A program made the translations under genes and the position numbers. This document shows positions 16,306-23,994 of a stretch of 53,366 nt of DNA, piece after piece. Origin of the DNA: Chloroflexi bacterium CFX6. Lineage in GTDB: Bacteria > Chloroflexota > Anaerolineae > Anaerolineales > Villigracilaceae. The first letter of the stretch is position 1, and each line of letters starts with the position of its first letter. The DNA is taken from the NCBI GenBank assembly GCA_030263595.1, contig SZPG01000055.1, positions 1-53,366 on the forward strand, read 5' to 3'. Under the pieces are notes generated by a model. That model saw nothing but the letters and a program-made list of their open reading frames with translations, ran no database searches and was not told where the DNA came from.

Positions 16306-17025
16306 ATGAGCGATACTGCTGTCATTGTCATCAGCGTTCTCGCTTTTCTCCTCCTCCTCTTCGCGGGGACGGCGTGGCTTGCCTTCGTCTATTTCCCCAA
16401 CAAGACCTTGTCCATCGCGAAGGAACTGGCTGAAACGGTGAAGAACACGTTCGGTCTCACCCCGCAGGTGACGATCAACCAGAAGATCGTCTACAAACGG
16501 ACGAACGAGATCCTCCAACTGGCAATGCTCGAGCAGGATTTCGACGTCGAATACGAGACCAGCCACAAGTTGTTGGGAAGCGAAAAGCGGATCAGCCTGC
16601 GCGGCGCGTACCGGGCGAAGATCGGCTTCGACCTGCAAAAGGGATTCAACATCGAAATCCGGCGCGGGAGGCTTTTCAGGCCGGGGCGGATCGTCCTGCG
16701 GCTGCCCCGCGCCGAGGTCCTGTCTGTCGAGCCGCTGGAGATTCAAAAATCCGCTTCTTCCGGACTGATCAACTGGGTCACCCAAAAGGACATCGAGTCC
16801 GCCGCGCGGGAACTCGAAAAACTTGCGCTGGACAAAGCCTCCAAACTCGACATGCTCGCGGACGCCGAAAAGCGGATCGAGAACCGCCTCAACGAAGCGT
16901 TATTGCCGAGGCTGGTCAACACTCCGCTCACGCATGAGGTGAAGTTTCTGGATCTGAAACCCGACGTTTCCCCTCCCGAAAAGGGCGACGCGGACGACAA
17001 AGTTCTGGATTTGACGACGGGATAA
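16306..17025 (+). CDS. DUF4230 domain membrane-anchored protein
   Basis: 239 residues. One N-terminal membrane helix (about 5-30) precedes a soluble region with INQKIVYKRTNEILQLAML and SLRGAYRAKIGFDLQKGFNI, the DUF4230 pattern (a strand-rich domain starting near an ILQLA motif). A helical part with LALDKASKLDMLADAEKRIE follows. The family is widespread and uncharacterised. It is the third gene of the 15697-17025 cluster. Confidence 0.75.
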   Translation: MSDTAVIVISVLAFLLLLFAGTAWLAFVYFPNKTLSIAKELAETVKNTFGLTPQVTINQKIVYKRTNEILQLAMLEQDFDVEYETSHKLLGSEKRISLRGAYRAKIGFDLQKGFNIEIRRGRLFRPGRIVLRLPRAEVLSVEPLEIQKSASSGLINWVTQKDIESAARELEKLALDKASKLDMLADAEKRIENRLNEALLPRLVNTPLTHEVKFLDLKPDVSPPEKGDADDKVLDLTTG

Positions 17026-17174
17026 GAATCCCTCCAACGCTCCATTCGCCGGGCGGGGACAAACAAGCGGCATGACAAACATCACTTGTATTCATGCGCG
17101 CGAAAATGCTACAGTGAGAAGCGGCGATTGTTCAACTCGCTCAAGTAAATTCAAAAAACAACCCGGAGGGAACC

Positions 17175-18074
17175 ATGCTTGAAATTCTTGCGCTGTACAC
17201 CCTGACGACCCGCATCGGCGCCATCGTCGAACAAAAAGGACACAAGAGCGGATCGTACAAGTTGATGACTGTCGCGTTGTGGTTTGGCGGGGAGATATTT
17301 GGGGCGATCATCGGATCGCTGATGGCAGGCGGGGGCGAATCAGCGCAATGCGTCATTTACATCGTCGCTTTGATCGGCGCGGGGGCTGGCGCGGGGATCG
17401 CTTTTGCGATTGCCAACAATCTGTCCGTCGTCGGCCCGAGCCTCGCCGCAGGGATGGCGCAGCCTGCGGTCGCGTCGTCCATTGGGCTGTTTCCCGCTCC
17501 CCTGCTTTGGTTCCTCTGGCTGTTGACGAACGCGGTGGCGAACGTGGGATGGGGCTTGACGTTCAACCTGATCAATCCCAATTACCAAGAAAATCTTCTC
17601 AGCGTCGCGAGCATCGCGTCGGGGATTACCGCCGGGACGATCGCCGGCGTCCTGCAATGGATACTCCTGTTCCTGTCAATTCGAAACGCAAACCGCCTGA
17701 GCCTCGCCGTTTGGATACCCGCCAGCATGATCGGCTGGGCGATTGGCGCCGCCGCGTTCGATTTCATAACGGTCTCGTCGTCCGCCGCCTACCTCGCTCT
17801 TAGCATTGCAAGCGGGCTGGTCATTGGGGCTTTGCAATGGCTCGTCCTGAGGAATTACAGCCGGATCGCGTTATGGTGGATCGCCGCGAACGCAGCGGAT
17901 TGGGCTTTGATCTGGCTTGTCAACCAGACGTCCTGGCTGTATAACCTCCCCTCCTTTGTCCTTTACAACTTTGTCGCGGGACTCATCGCTTCGATCATAT
18001 CGGGCATTGCGATCGTGGTCATTTTGAGGAACGCGCCCGCGCCCGCCGCGGAAGAGTTGTGGGGCAGCCTCTAA
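17175..18074 (+). CDS. Multi-pass membrane protein, unknown function
   Basis: 299 residues, very hydrophobic, with about eight membrane segments rich in Gly and Ala (FGGEIFGAIIGSLMAGG, YIVALIGAGAGAGIAFAIAN, FPAPLLWFLWLLTNAVAN, SGITAGTIAGVLQWILLF, IASGLVIGALQWLVLR). The repeated G-x-LQW-x-LL pattern suggests internal duplication. There are no conserved charged residues suggesting a transporter class. GGAGGG precedes the ATG. A terminator follows at 18187. Confidence 0.6.
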   Translation: MLEILALYTLTTRIGAIVEQKGHKSGSYKLMTVALWFGGEIFGAIIGSLMAGGGESAQCVIYIVALIGAGAGAGIAFAIANNLSVVGPSLAAGMAQPAVASSIGLFPAPLLWFLWLLTNAVANVGWGLTFNLINPNYQENLLSVASIASGITAGTIAGVLQWILLFLSIRNANRLSLAVWIPASMIGWAIGAAAFDFITVSSSAAYLALSIASGLVIGALQWLVLRNYSRIALWWIAANAADWALIWLVNQTSWLYNLPSFVLYNFVAGLIASIISGIAIVVILRNAPAPAAEELWGSL

Positions 18075-18186
18075 CGGCAGCGGAGAACGCCTCCCGCGCC
18101 TGGATGCTCGCGCGCAGCCAACTTTCTTTTACGCGCGTAAGGGGCGCTCGCGCGCGCGTAATAGGCGCTCTCTTGCGCCGAAGATT

Positions 18187-18218
18187 AAGCCGACCATCCG
18201 GGCTGGTCGGTTTCTTTT
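18187..18218 (+). terminator. Intrinsic terminator after the membrane-protein gene
   Basis: CCGACCA and TGGTCGG form the stem, with loop TCCGGGC, followed by TTTCTTTT. The GCGCGCG-rich stretch at 18130-18175 before it holds nothing else I can identify. Confidence 0.7.
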
Positions 18219-18242
18219 GCATGTCCCTGTGAAAAAAGGGAA

Positions 18243-18248
18243 TATAAT
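18243..18248 (+). promoter_or_regulatory. Possible -10 box (TATAAT)
   Basis: A perfect TATAAT lies 39 bp before the start of the restriction-gene remnant. A convincing -35 box at standard spacing is not visible. Confidence 0.35.
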
Positions 18249-18287
18249 TCGTGAGCTCCTCCATCCAATCGCGCACAAGGGACAACA

Positions 18288-18584
18288 ATGACCGCACAAG
18301 AAACCGCCTACACCGAAATCGAAAAACTGGTAAAGGACTTCAAAGACCTTTCCTCCGCGCGGCGCAGGACGATGAACGAGCAGGCGACGCGGCTCGGCTA
18401 CATCCTGCCTCTGTTCAAAGCCCTCGGCTGGGACACGAGCAACATCTACGAAGTCAGACCGGAGGAGAAGGTCTCGCGCGCGTGCTTTGGAGCGCGAGAT
18501 CCAGTCCGTGGATGAGGAGATTGACCGAAGGGTATATGTCCTTTATGGATTAACCGAAGAGGAGATCAGGATTGTGGAAGGTTA
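18288..18584 (+). pseudogene. Type IIG (Eco57I-like) restriction-modification remnant: N-terminus fused to C-terminus
   Basis: The first about 63 codons (MTAQETAYTEIEKLVKDFKD, MNEQATRLGYILPLFKALGW, EVRPEEKVSR) match the conserved start of Eco57I-type fused endonuclease-methylases, which are normally about 1000 residues. After EEKVSR the sequence jumps into the family's C-terminal tail, EIQSVDEEIDRRVYVLYGL and TEEEIRIVEG, ending at TAA 18582-18584. The frame also changes at the junction. The nuclease, methylase and recognition domains are gone, so this is a deletion derivative without activity. Confidence 0.75.
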
Positions 18585-18943
18585 AGACCTGACATGTCTC
18601 AGCGAAACCATTCTCGACCCACGCCGCTGTCCACGCAAGAGTTTCGATTCACGCGCGCCACGATGAGACATGTCAGGTCTGGGCAGGTGGATGAGGAGAT
18701 TGACCGGAGGGTGTATGTCTTTTATGGATTAACCGAAGAGGAGATCAGGATTGTGGAAGGTTAAGACCTGACATGTCTCCGCGAAACCATTCTCGACCCA
18801 CGCCGCTGTCCACGCAAGAGCTTCGATTCACGCGCGCCACGATGAGACATGTCAGGTCTGGGCAGGTGGATGAGGAGATTGACCGGAGGGTGTATGTCTT
18901 TTATGGATTGACCGAGGAGGAGATCAGGATTGTGGAAGGGAAT
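18508..18943. repeat. 179-bp tandem repeat containing an inverted-repeat module
   Basis: The C-terminal restriction-gene tail plus about 96 bp is repeated with a period of 179 bp (GATGAGGAGATTGACCG at 18511, 18690 and 18869). Each intervening module is bounded by perfect 16-bp inverted repeats, AGACCTGACATGTCTC and GAGACATGTCAGGTCT, at 18585-18680 and 18764-18859. The third unit lacks the following module and ends in a different tail. Confidence 0.85.
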
Positions 18944-18964
18944 CCGATTTTGCCTGTTGTATAA
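18865..18964 (+). pseudogene. Third copy of the type IIG C-terminal tail
   Basis: VDEEIDRRVYVFYGL and TEEEIRIVEGNPILPVV end at TAA 18962-18964. Unlike the first two copies, it keeps a few extra residues after VEG, so it is probably the parental 3' end of one restriction gene. It lies 18 bp upstream of hicB. Confidence 0.65.
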
Positions 18965-18982
18965 TCTGCGGAGAGGTGCAAG

Positions 18983-19219
18983 ATGTTGATTACCTATATT
19001 CAAAACGCCATGCGGCTGGCAAAGTACGAAATCCTGGAAGACGGGCAGTATTACGGCGAGATCCCAGGCTTCGACGGGGTATGGGCGCAAGCGGAAAATT
19101 TGGAAGCCTGCCGCGAAGAATTGCAAAGCGCATTGGAAGACTGGCTGATCCTTGGCTTGCGCATGGGACACAAACTGCCTGTTGTGGCTGGAATCCAACT
19201 TGTCCCTGCAGAGGCATAA
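18983..19219 (+). CDS. hicB: HicB-family antitoxin
   Basis: 78 residues: a YEILEDGQYYGEIPGFDGVW strand region, then AQAENLEACREELQSALEDW and a helix ending in LILGLRMGHKLPVV. This is the partial RNase-H fold of the HicB/UPF0150 family that binds and neutralises HicA. There is no added DNA-binding domain, so autoregulation, if any, would depend on the complex. The stop is 3 bp before hicA. The antitoxin-first order is the less common arrangement but is frequent for this short class. Confidence 0.85.
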   Translation: MLITYIQNAMRLAKYEILEDGQYYGEIPGFDGVWAQAENLEACREELQSALEDWLILGLRMGHKLPVVAGIQLVPAEA

Positions 19220-19222
19220 TCC

Positions 19223-19441
19223 GTGCCTCCATTCGGTCCCATCAAACGTAAAGACCTCATCAAGGCTCTCAAGCGCGCAGGATTTGAAGGTCCTTTCGCT
19301 GGCGGCAAACATAAATTTCTAATCAAGGGAGAATTGCGGTTCACCGTTCCCAATCCGCATCAAAGTGAGATCAGCAGGGATTTGCTGGCTCGCATCCTGC
19401 GTCAGGCGCACCTCAGCCGCGAGGATTGGGAAAAACTGTGA
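19223..19441 (+). CDS. hicA: HicA-family mRNA interferase toxin
   Basis: 72 residues from GTG 19223. IKRKDLIKALKRAGFEG, then GGKHKFLIKGELRFTVPNP carrying the catalytic His, then SEISRDLLARILRQAHLS: the double-stranded-RNA-binding-like HicA (YcfA) fold that cleaves mRNA. Full length with the His intact, so probably functional. It is coupled to hicB upstream. Confidence 0.85.
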   Translation: MPPFGPIKRKDLIKALKRAGFEGPFAGGKHKFLIKGELRFTVPNPHQSEISRDLLARILRQAHLSREDWEKL

Positions 19442-19449
19442 TCCCCTGC

Positions 19450-19557
19450 ATGGATCTCGCGAACGCCGCCGAAAAGTCCGCGCACGACGAGATCGTACAA
19501 CTCGTCGAAAACTTGATGTACTGCATCATGGGCGAGTTCATAGTAAAATCAACGTGA
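19450..19557 (+). pseudogene. Fragment of a type IIG restriction gene (pre-C-terminal helix)
   Basis: DLANAAEKSAHDEIVQLVEN followed by LM resembles the AEK-x-AHD-x-IV-x-LVE helix that lies about 40 residues before the VDEEIDR tail in Eco57I-like enzymes. It is cut off after LM and runs into unrelated sequence. It belongs with the remnants at 18288-18584 and 20263-20436, with hicBA on one side and the next toxin-antitoxin pair on the other. Confidence 0.5.
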
Positions 19558-19571
19558 GCAGGAGATACCCA

Positions 19572-19841
19572 ATGGAAATCCACGAACTTGTCATCGAGAT
19601 GAAATTGCTGGAACGCCGCCTGACCCTTTACGAAGAAAAGTATGGCATTCTCAGCGAAGATTTCTACGCCGCGCTCACAGCAGGAAAACTGGCTGAGTAC
19701 GACGCCTTCGATGAAACGCGCGCCGATTTCAGCCGCTGGAAGGGCATCTATGAGACCTGGCGAAGGCGCAAAGAATCCTACCGTAAGCAGCTTCAGGAAC
19801 GCGGACTTTCCGAAGTGTTGCGCGTTCAACCCGCGTACTAA
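19572..19841 (+). CDS. Putative antitoxin partner of the DUF6516 protein (TumA-like)
   Basis: 89 residues, helical and charged: [60 protein letters not shown]. No DNA-binding motif. It overlaps the next gene by one base (TAATG), the usual coupling of a toxin-antitoxin pair, and small coiled proteins of this kind lie directly upstream of DUF6516 genes. The ATG was chosen for the AGGAGATA 6 bp before it. The antitoxin role is inferred from position. Confidence 0.6.
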   Translation: MEIHELVIEMKLLERRLTLYEEKYGILSEDFYAALTAGKLAEYDAFDETRADFSRWKGIYETWRRRKESYRKQLQERGLSEVLRVQPAY

Positions 19842-20260
19842 TGGCTGGCAATCCGCTGACATCATTGGGCGATTACAGCAGGTTTGTCGCAGAGTTGCTC
19901 AGCCAACCCAATGTCAGGAGTTCGACCGTTTCCGTATGGTCGGACAGTCCATATACGGGCATTGCAGAGGGAGAAGTCCTTTTTACGAATGGTTTGCGAT
20001 TGCGAATGAGGGAGGAGATGGACTTCGACGCGGGGATCATCATTTCGTATGGCTATGAGGTCTATCGAGGGGAGGAGAGACTCTATTGGTATGACGATTT
20101 CCCTCACCCGAACGATCCAAGCCTGGATTCCACAATGCCGCACCACAAGCACATTCCACCCGATATCAAACATCATCGCGTTCCCGCGCCAAACATGAGT
20201 TTTACCCAACCCAACCTGCCTGCTCTCATCGAAGAGATCGAAATTATCGGGGGAGGATAA
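19841..20260 (+). CDS. DUF6516 (TumE-like) putative toxin
   Basis: 139 residues. A beta-rich N-terminal half ([35 protein letters not shown]) is followed by the family signature [20 protein letters not shown] and a C-terminal [16 protein letters not shown]. The His-rich HHKH block is what identifies DUF6516, some members of which are annotated as TumE toxins. The catalytic mechanism is not established to my knowledge. It is translationally coupled to the upstream gene. Confidence 0.65.
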   Translation: MAGNPLTSLGDYSRFVAELLSQPNVRSSTVSVWSDSPYTGIAEGEVLFTNGLRLRMREEMDFDAGIIISYGYEVYRGEERLYWYDDFPHPNDPSLDSTMPHHKHIPPDIKHHRVPAPNMSFTQPNLPALIEEIEIIGGG

Positions 20261-20262
20261 GG

Positions 20263-20436
20263 ATCATTTCGCATGCCTTTGGCAGAAAATACGCCGTTCT
20301 TGAGTCCGAGGAGGATTTGGATCGGGTACGGTCACTGGGGTGGGAGATCCAGTCCGTGGATGAGGAGATTGACAGGCGGGTGTATGTCCTTTATGGGTTG
20401 ACCGAAGAGGAGATCAGGACCGTGGAAGGAAAGTAA
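20263..20436 (+). pseudogene. Type IIG restriction-modification C-terminal remnant
   Basis: The open frame SHAFGRKYAVLESEEDLDRV, RSLGWEIQSVDEEIDRRV, YVLYGLTEEEIRTVEGK ends at TAA 20434-20436. It has no start codon of its own. It is the longest C-terminal piece in the region and diverges slightly (TVEGK rather than RIVEG) from the copies at 18508-18964, so it may come from the same gene before rearrangement or from a second relative. Confidence 0.6.
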
Positions 20437-20441
20437 ACACA

Positions 20442-20798
20442 ATGGAACCGAAAAAATACCTGTTCGTCGTCAACGACGCCCCGTACGGGAACGAACGTCC
20501 CTACAATGCCCTGCGTCACGCCATGAAATTGGTCGAGCGCGAGGGAGGGCAGGTGAAAGTATTCCTCGTTGCCGATGCGGTCTATTGCGCCCGCAAGGGA
20601 CAGAACACGCCCGAAGGATATTACAACATCGAACGCATGGTCAGGTTGCTGGCGAAGCGCGGCAGGGTCGCCACCTGAGGCACCTGCTGTGGACCCCGAG
20701 GTCTCGGGCTGGAGGATCTCATCGAAGGCGTGGAAATGGGCAGCATGGATCTGCTCGGCGACTGGACGATGGAAGCGGATCAGGTGATGGTGTATTGA
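20442..20798 (+). CDS. DsrE-family protein with in-frame UGA at a Cys position (putative selenoprotein)
   Basis: The frame runs MEPKKYLFVVNDAPYGNERP, YNALRHAMKLVEREGGQVKV, FLVADAVYCARKGQNTPEGY, VRLLAKRGRVAT, then TGA at 20676-20678. It continues in the same frame as GTCCGPRGLGLEDLIEGVEM, GSMDLLGDWTMEADQVMVY to TGA 20796-20798. With the UGA decoded the protein has 118 residues, normal for DsrE/YchN-like sulfur-relay proteins, whose conserved motif at this point is C-G-x-C followed by ARGL. The UGA replaces the first Cys, giving U-G-T-C. A hairpin with AGGTCT loop follows. The simplest alternative is a nonsense mutation. Confidence 0.75.
20676..20711 (+). promoter_or_regulatory. Putative bacterial SECIS element
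   Basis: Directly after the in-frame TGA, CCCG (20695-20698) and CGGG (20705-20708) form a stem with loop AGGTCT (20699-20704), 20 bases past the TGA. AGGUCU is the apical loop I recall for the E. coli fdhF SECIS, and the distance is within the bacterial range. The lower stem is weak. The loop also coincides with RGL codons and with a palindrome family common in this genome, so chance is possible. Confidence 0.55.
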
Positions 20799-20892
20799 GA
20801 ATGGAATTCGTGACAACATCCTTCCGATAATTTGCGTGGATGCCATCGGGTGTATACTTCGACGAACGTGATCAAAAAGGAGGTCCGTGGAG

Positions 20893-21420
20893 ATGACTGA
20901 ATACTGGAACAATTTATGCGCATTTCTGCCCTCGATCCCGATGCCGCCAAATCCGCCCCAACCCGACTTTCAGGGTCTTGGCGCGCAGCAGGTCAACCTG
21001 ATCGCCCACCTGGCAGGCTGGCCCGTTCGCATCAACGTCTTCACACAACCCGGCGTCCAAAATGCAATGGCGACAGGCAATACACCGTGGTTCGGCGATG
21101 AAGTCGTTATTTACGATCCGATCTTTATGGAGGGTCTAAGACAGCGTTACGGTCCGTCCGCGCCGTTCGGGGTGCTGGCGCACGAGGTGGGGCACATCGT
21201 GCGCGGCGTACTCGTCCCCGGTTGGATGCCCGACTGGTCGGACGAAATGCGCGCGGATCATTTCGCCGGGTTCGTCCTGGCGCGTCACGGGCTCGACCTC
21301 CAGCCGCTCCAACGTTGTATCATGGAACTCATGGCTCGACCCGGTTACCGCCACCCCGATGGCAGAACGCGGGCGGCGGTCGTGAGAGGCGGCTACATCG
21401 AAGGCGGGGGAATTGCCTGA
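20893..21420 (+). CDS. Zinc-metallopeptidase-like protein (HExxH)
   Basis: 175 residues. FGVLAHEVGHIVRG contains the HEVGH zinc motif (about residues 100-104). DEMRADHFAGFVLARHG supplies the expected downstream acidic ligand (E-x2-AD), as in M48-like or ImmA-like peptidases. The N-terminal part (NVFTQPGVQNAMATGN, WFGDEVVIYDPIFM) resembles the M48 pro-catalytic region. No membrane helix or signal. ATG 20893 is 9 bp after AGGAGG; GTG 20887 is too close to that site. The physiological substrate is unknown. Confidence 0.7.
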   Translation: MTEYWNNLCAFLPSIPMPPNPPQPDFQGLGAQQVNLIAHLAGWPVRINVFTQPGVQNAMATGNTPWFGDEVVIYDPIFMEGLRQRYGPSAPFGVLAHEVGHIVRGVLVPGWMPDWSDEMRADHFAGFVLARHGLDLQPLQRCIMELMARPGYRHPDGRTRAAVVRGGYIEGGGIA

Positions 21421-21484
21421 AACAGCCGCGTGAGGCGATTTAGAATCCGGTACATCCCATTCCACCCTAATTCAGGAGGCTTAC

Positions 21485-22471
21485 ATGCTCAAAGGCAGAG
21501 TGATGGACCTAATCGTTCTATTGGTCATTGCAATGGTCGGGTTGTTCATCGCGTACGTCACGTTCGGCATCCTCAATTCACAAGCCGAAGCGGAAATCCA
21601 GCAATATTCCGTCTCCGGCGCGATCGCCGGCGCATTGGTATCCGTGAGCCTGCTCACATCCGTGTATCTTCAACTGCGGAAGTCCAGCGGCGAACTCGAG
21701 GAACTGCGCGAGAAGAACAAGGAACTCGAACACAAACTGATCCGCGGCGCGCCGCACCCCCAGCAATTTGTCATCGAAGTGGACGAACGCCAGCGTATCG
21801 TTCTCGCCAGACCCGCCGAGTGGAAACCTTTCGGAGGCGTTATATTCGATTTTTGGCGTCCGCCGGAAGGACTTCCCCGACTCAAGGAAAAACTGACCAG
21901 CCCCATTCCCATGCCGCCGGAATTGAGTCAACGGTATCCCGTTCGGTTCAATACGACCTTCATTCCCATACCCTCCGGCGTCAGCGAAGATAAATACTAT
22001 GAGAGATATTTGGAAAGCGTCAAAAGCAATCCCTGGATCGGGGAGATGACCGCAGAATATGTTCACCTTGGAGGCGAAGGGGGAAAGACCCGAAGCCTGA
22101 AACTAATTGGGCAGACGTTCACTTCGTTGATGATAGGCCAGGATCCGATCACGTTGGAGCCGATGTTGATTACAAACCCATTCACAGCGCAACAAGCGAA
22201 GGAATTGCGCGAACGCCCGGCTCGCCCTCCTTCGCCGCAGGCAGCCGCCAACGCCAGCCAGGCGCCCGATTCTCCCGCATCCTCGCCGGCGTCAGCGCCC
22301 TCCGCGCCGCAACCTCCCCAGATCGCCCAGGGATGGCAGATGAATGTAGTGTGTTATCACAAGCAATTGGGCAAAGTCTTCTTCTTCAGTTTTTGGGACG
22401 ACGACCACGATTTCACCGAGTCGAGCTCCCAGTTCAACAAGATACTCGACTCGATCCGCTTCCTGACGTGA
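21485..22471 (+). CDS. Hypothetical membrane protein with coiled coil and Pro/Ala linker
   Basis: 328 residues. Two N-terminal membrane helices (LIVLLVIAMVGLFIAYVTFG and about residues 42-60) are followed by a short coiled coil (SSGELEELREKNKELEHKL), a globular region (RPAEWKPFGGVIFDFWRPPE), a Pro/Ala/Ser linker (about 245-285) and a terminal WQMNVVCYHKQLGKVFFFSF. The final domain, with SSSQFNKILDSIRFL, resembles stress-response or PsbP-like domains that end in a DSIRF helix. No family could be assigned. TTCAGGAGG precedes the ATG. Confidence 0.55.
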   Translation: MLKGRVMDLIVLLVIAMVGLFIAYVTFGILNSQAEAEIQQYSVSGAIAGALVSVSLLTSVYLQLRKSSGELEELREKNKELEHKLIRGAPHPQQFVIEVDERQRIVLARPAEWKPFGGVIFDFWRPPEGLPRLKEKLTSPIPMPPELSQRYPVRFNTTFIPIPSGVSEDKYYERYLESVKSNPWIGEMTAEYVHLGGEGGKTRSLKLIGQTFTSLMIGQDPITLEPMLITNPFTAQQAKELRERPARPPSPQAAANASQAPDSPASSPASAPSAPQPPQIAQGWQMNVVCYHKQLGKVFFFSFWDDDHDFTESSSQFNKILDSIRFLT

Positions 22472-22526
22472 CCGGACGCCGGGCGCGGAATGTAATATCC
22501 TCCCCTCCCGCCTCGTCCATCCACAC

Positions 22527-23372
22527 ATGAATCAACTCAGAACCATCTCCCAAATCATTCAACCGCAGACCGCCATCGAAGGCGCGGGCGTGCGCCTGCT
22601 CCGTTCGATCGCGCCGCGCGTCAGCAACGAATACGATCCCTTCCTGCTCTTCGACCACTTCGCCTTCAACGATCCGCTCGAAGGTCCCCTGCGCGGCTTC
22701 CCCTACCATCCGCACCGCGGCATCGAGACCGTCACCTACATGCTCGAAGGCTCCACCGCCCATCGCGACAGCCTCGGCAACGAAGGACTCATCGGTCCCG
22801 GCGACGTGCAATGGATGAGTTCGGGTCGCGGCATTCTGCACGAGGAAATGCCCCGCCGCGGTCCAAGCGGGAACATCTACGGCTTCCAACTGTGGGTCAA
22901 CCTGCCGTCGCATCTGAAGATGTCCGAGCCGCGCTACCAGGAAGTGACCGCCGCCACGATCCCAACTTATGAAAAGGATGGAGTCAAGATCCGCGTAGTG
23001 GCTGGGACGGTGAACGGGGTGGCTGGTCCCGTCAAAGACATTGCCGCCTCGCCTCTTTACATGGACGTGGAACTGGCTCCCGGCATCGAATGGCATTTCC
23101 CCATCCCAAGCGGACATACCCTCATCGCCTACATCTTCCAGGGCGAGGGTGTCTTCTCAGGGCAGACTGTTGACGCTGTGAAAATGGTCAAGTTCAACGA
23201 CGGCGACCACATCACGGTCGAGACCGAGAACAACCCCGTCCGCTTCATGCTGATGGCTGGCGCGCCGTTCAAGGAGCCGATCGTGCCGTACGGGCCCTTC
23301 GTGATGAACACGCTCGAAGAAATCCAACAGACGCTGCGTGAATTGCGCGACGGGACGTTTATCAAAGAATAA
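22527..23372 (+). CDS. Pirin family protein
   Basis: 281 residues, bicupin. The N-terminal cupin carries GFPYHPHRGIETVTYMLEG, with the two His and the Glu that bind the metal, and GPGDVQWMSSGRGILHEEMP, with the fourth ligand. Then YGFQLWVNLPSHLKMSEPRY and a C-terminal cupin with HTLIAYIFQGEGVF and FKEPIVPYGPFVMNT. Bacterial pirins include quercetinase-like dioxygenases and regulators; the role here is open. A terminator follows directly. Confidence 0.9.
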   Translation: MNQLRTISQIIQPQTAIEGAGVRLLRSIAPRVSNEYDPFLLFDHFAFNDPLEGPLRGFPYHPHRGIETVTYMLEGSTAHRDSLGNEGLIGPGDVQWMSSGRGILHEEMPRRGPSGNIYGFQLWVNLPSHLKMSEPRYQEVTAATIPTYEKDGVKIRVVAGTVNGVAGPVKDIAASPLYMDVELAPGIEWHFPIPSGHTLIAYIFQGEGVFSGQTVDAVKMVKFNDGDHITVETENNPVRFMLMAGAPFKEPIVPYGPFVMNTLEEIQQTLRELRDGTFIKE

Positions 23373-23378
23373 GGAGCC

Positions 23379-23416
23379 AGACCTCCGAGGTCTCAAAGAC
23401 TTCGGAGGTCTTTTGT
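23379..23416 (+). terminator. Intrinsic terminator / AGACCT-type palindrome after pirin
   Basis: AGACCTCCGAGGTCT and AGACTTCGGAGGTCT form a long stem followed by TTTT. It shares its ends with the palindrome inside the nuclease gene at 49999-50031, so it is also a member of a repeat family. Confidence 0.75.
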
Positions 23417-23434
23417 TGGCACGGGAGGTTTTGC

Positions 23435-23902
23435 ATGACACAGGTTTTATACGGCTCACGATTGGGCAAACGAGGCAAGATCCGCGTCGGCTGTTCCGCC
23501 GTCATCTTCGACGAGACGCGTGAGAGGGTATTGCTCACCCGCCGCGCGGACAACGGTCTCTGGTGCGTGCCGGGCGGAGGGATGGAATCGGGCGAGTCCG
23601 CGGCTGAGGCGTGTAAAAGGGAGGTTTTGGAGGAGACAGGCTTGAGCGTCCGCGTGAAGCGTTTGGTCGGCGTGTACAGCAATCCCGATCAACTGGTCGT
23701 CTACCCCGACGGGAGCAAAGTCCATTTCGTCATCATGGGCTTCGAGGCGGAGATCGTCGGCGGCGAACTCGGCTTGAGCGACGAGACCACCGAAGCGGGG
23801 TTCTTCTCCCTGAAAGAGATCGAGTCAATGCCCATGCACGGCAAACACCAACAGCGCGTGGAAGACGCTTTGCTGAACCAGGCTGAGGCGTTGATCCGAT
23901 AA
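23435..23902 (+). CDS. NUDIX hydrolase
   Basis: 155 residues. The Nudix box is complete: GGGMESGESAAEACKREVLE followed by ETGL (G-x5-E-x7-REVLEETGL), about residues 48-70. It hydrolyses nucleoside diphosphates linked to another moiety; the substrate is not predictable. C-terminal SLKEIESMPMHGKHQQRVED is typical of ADP-ribose or (deoxy)nucleotide Nudix proteins. GGCACGGGAGG lies before the ATG. A CCCGAAGG...CCTTCGGG hairpin follows at about 23907-23953. Confidence 0.9.
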   Translation: MTQVLYGSRLGKRGKIRVGCSAVIFDETRERVLLTRRADNGLWCVPGGGMESGESAAEACKREVLEETGLSVRVKRLVGVYSNPDQLVVYPDGSKVHFVIMGFEAEIVGGELGLSDETTEAGFFSLKEIESMPMHGKHQQRVEDALLNQAEALIR

Positions 23903-23994
23903 ACGTCCCGAAGGGTAATTCCGCTCAAGTTTGCTTTCAGCCCAAACCTTCGGGAGGGTGAGCGACATTACTCCCATCACTCATGGAGACGAAC

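Noticed and set aside
20676..20678. Treating the DsrE gene as a simple 78-residue truncated protein
   Set aside because: The conserved C-terminal half continues in the same frame and the stop replaces a conserved Cys. A nonsense mutation remains possible, but the context favours recoding.
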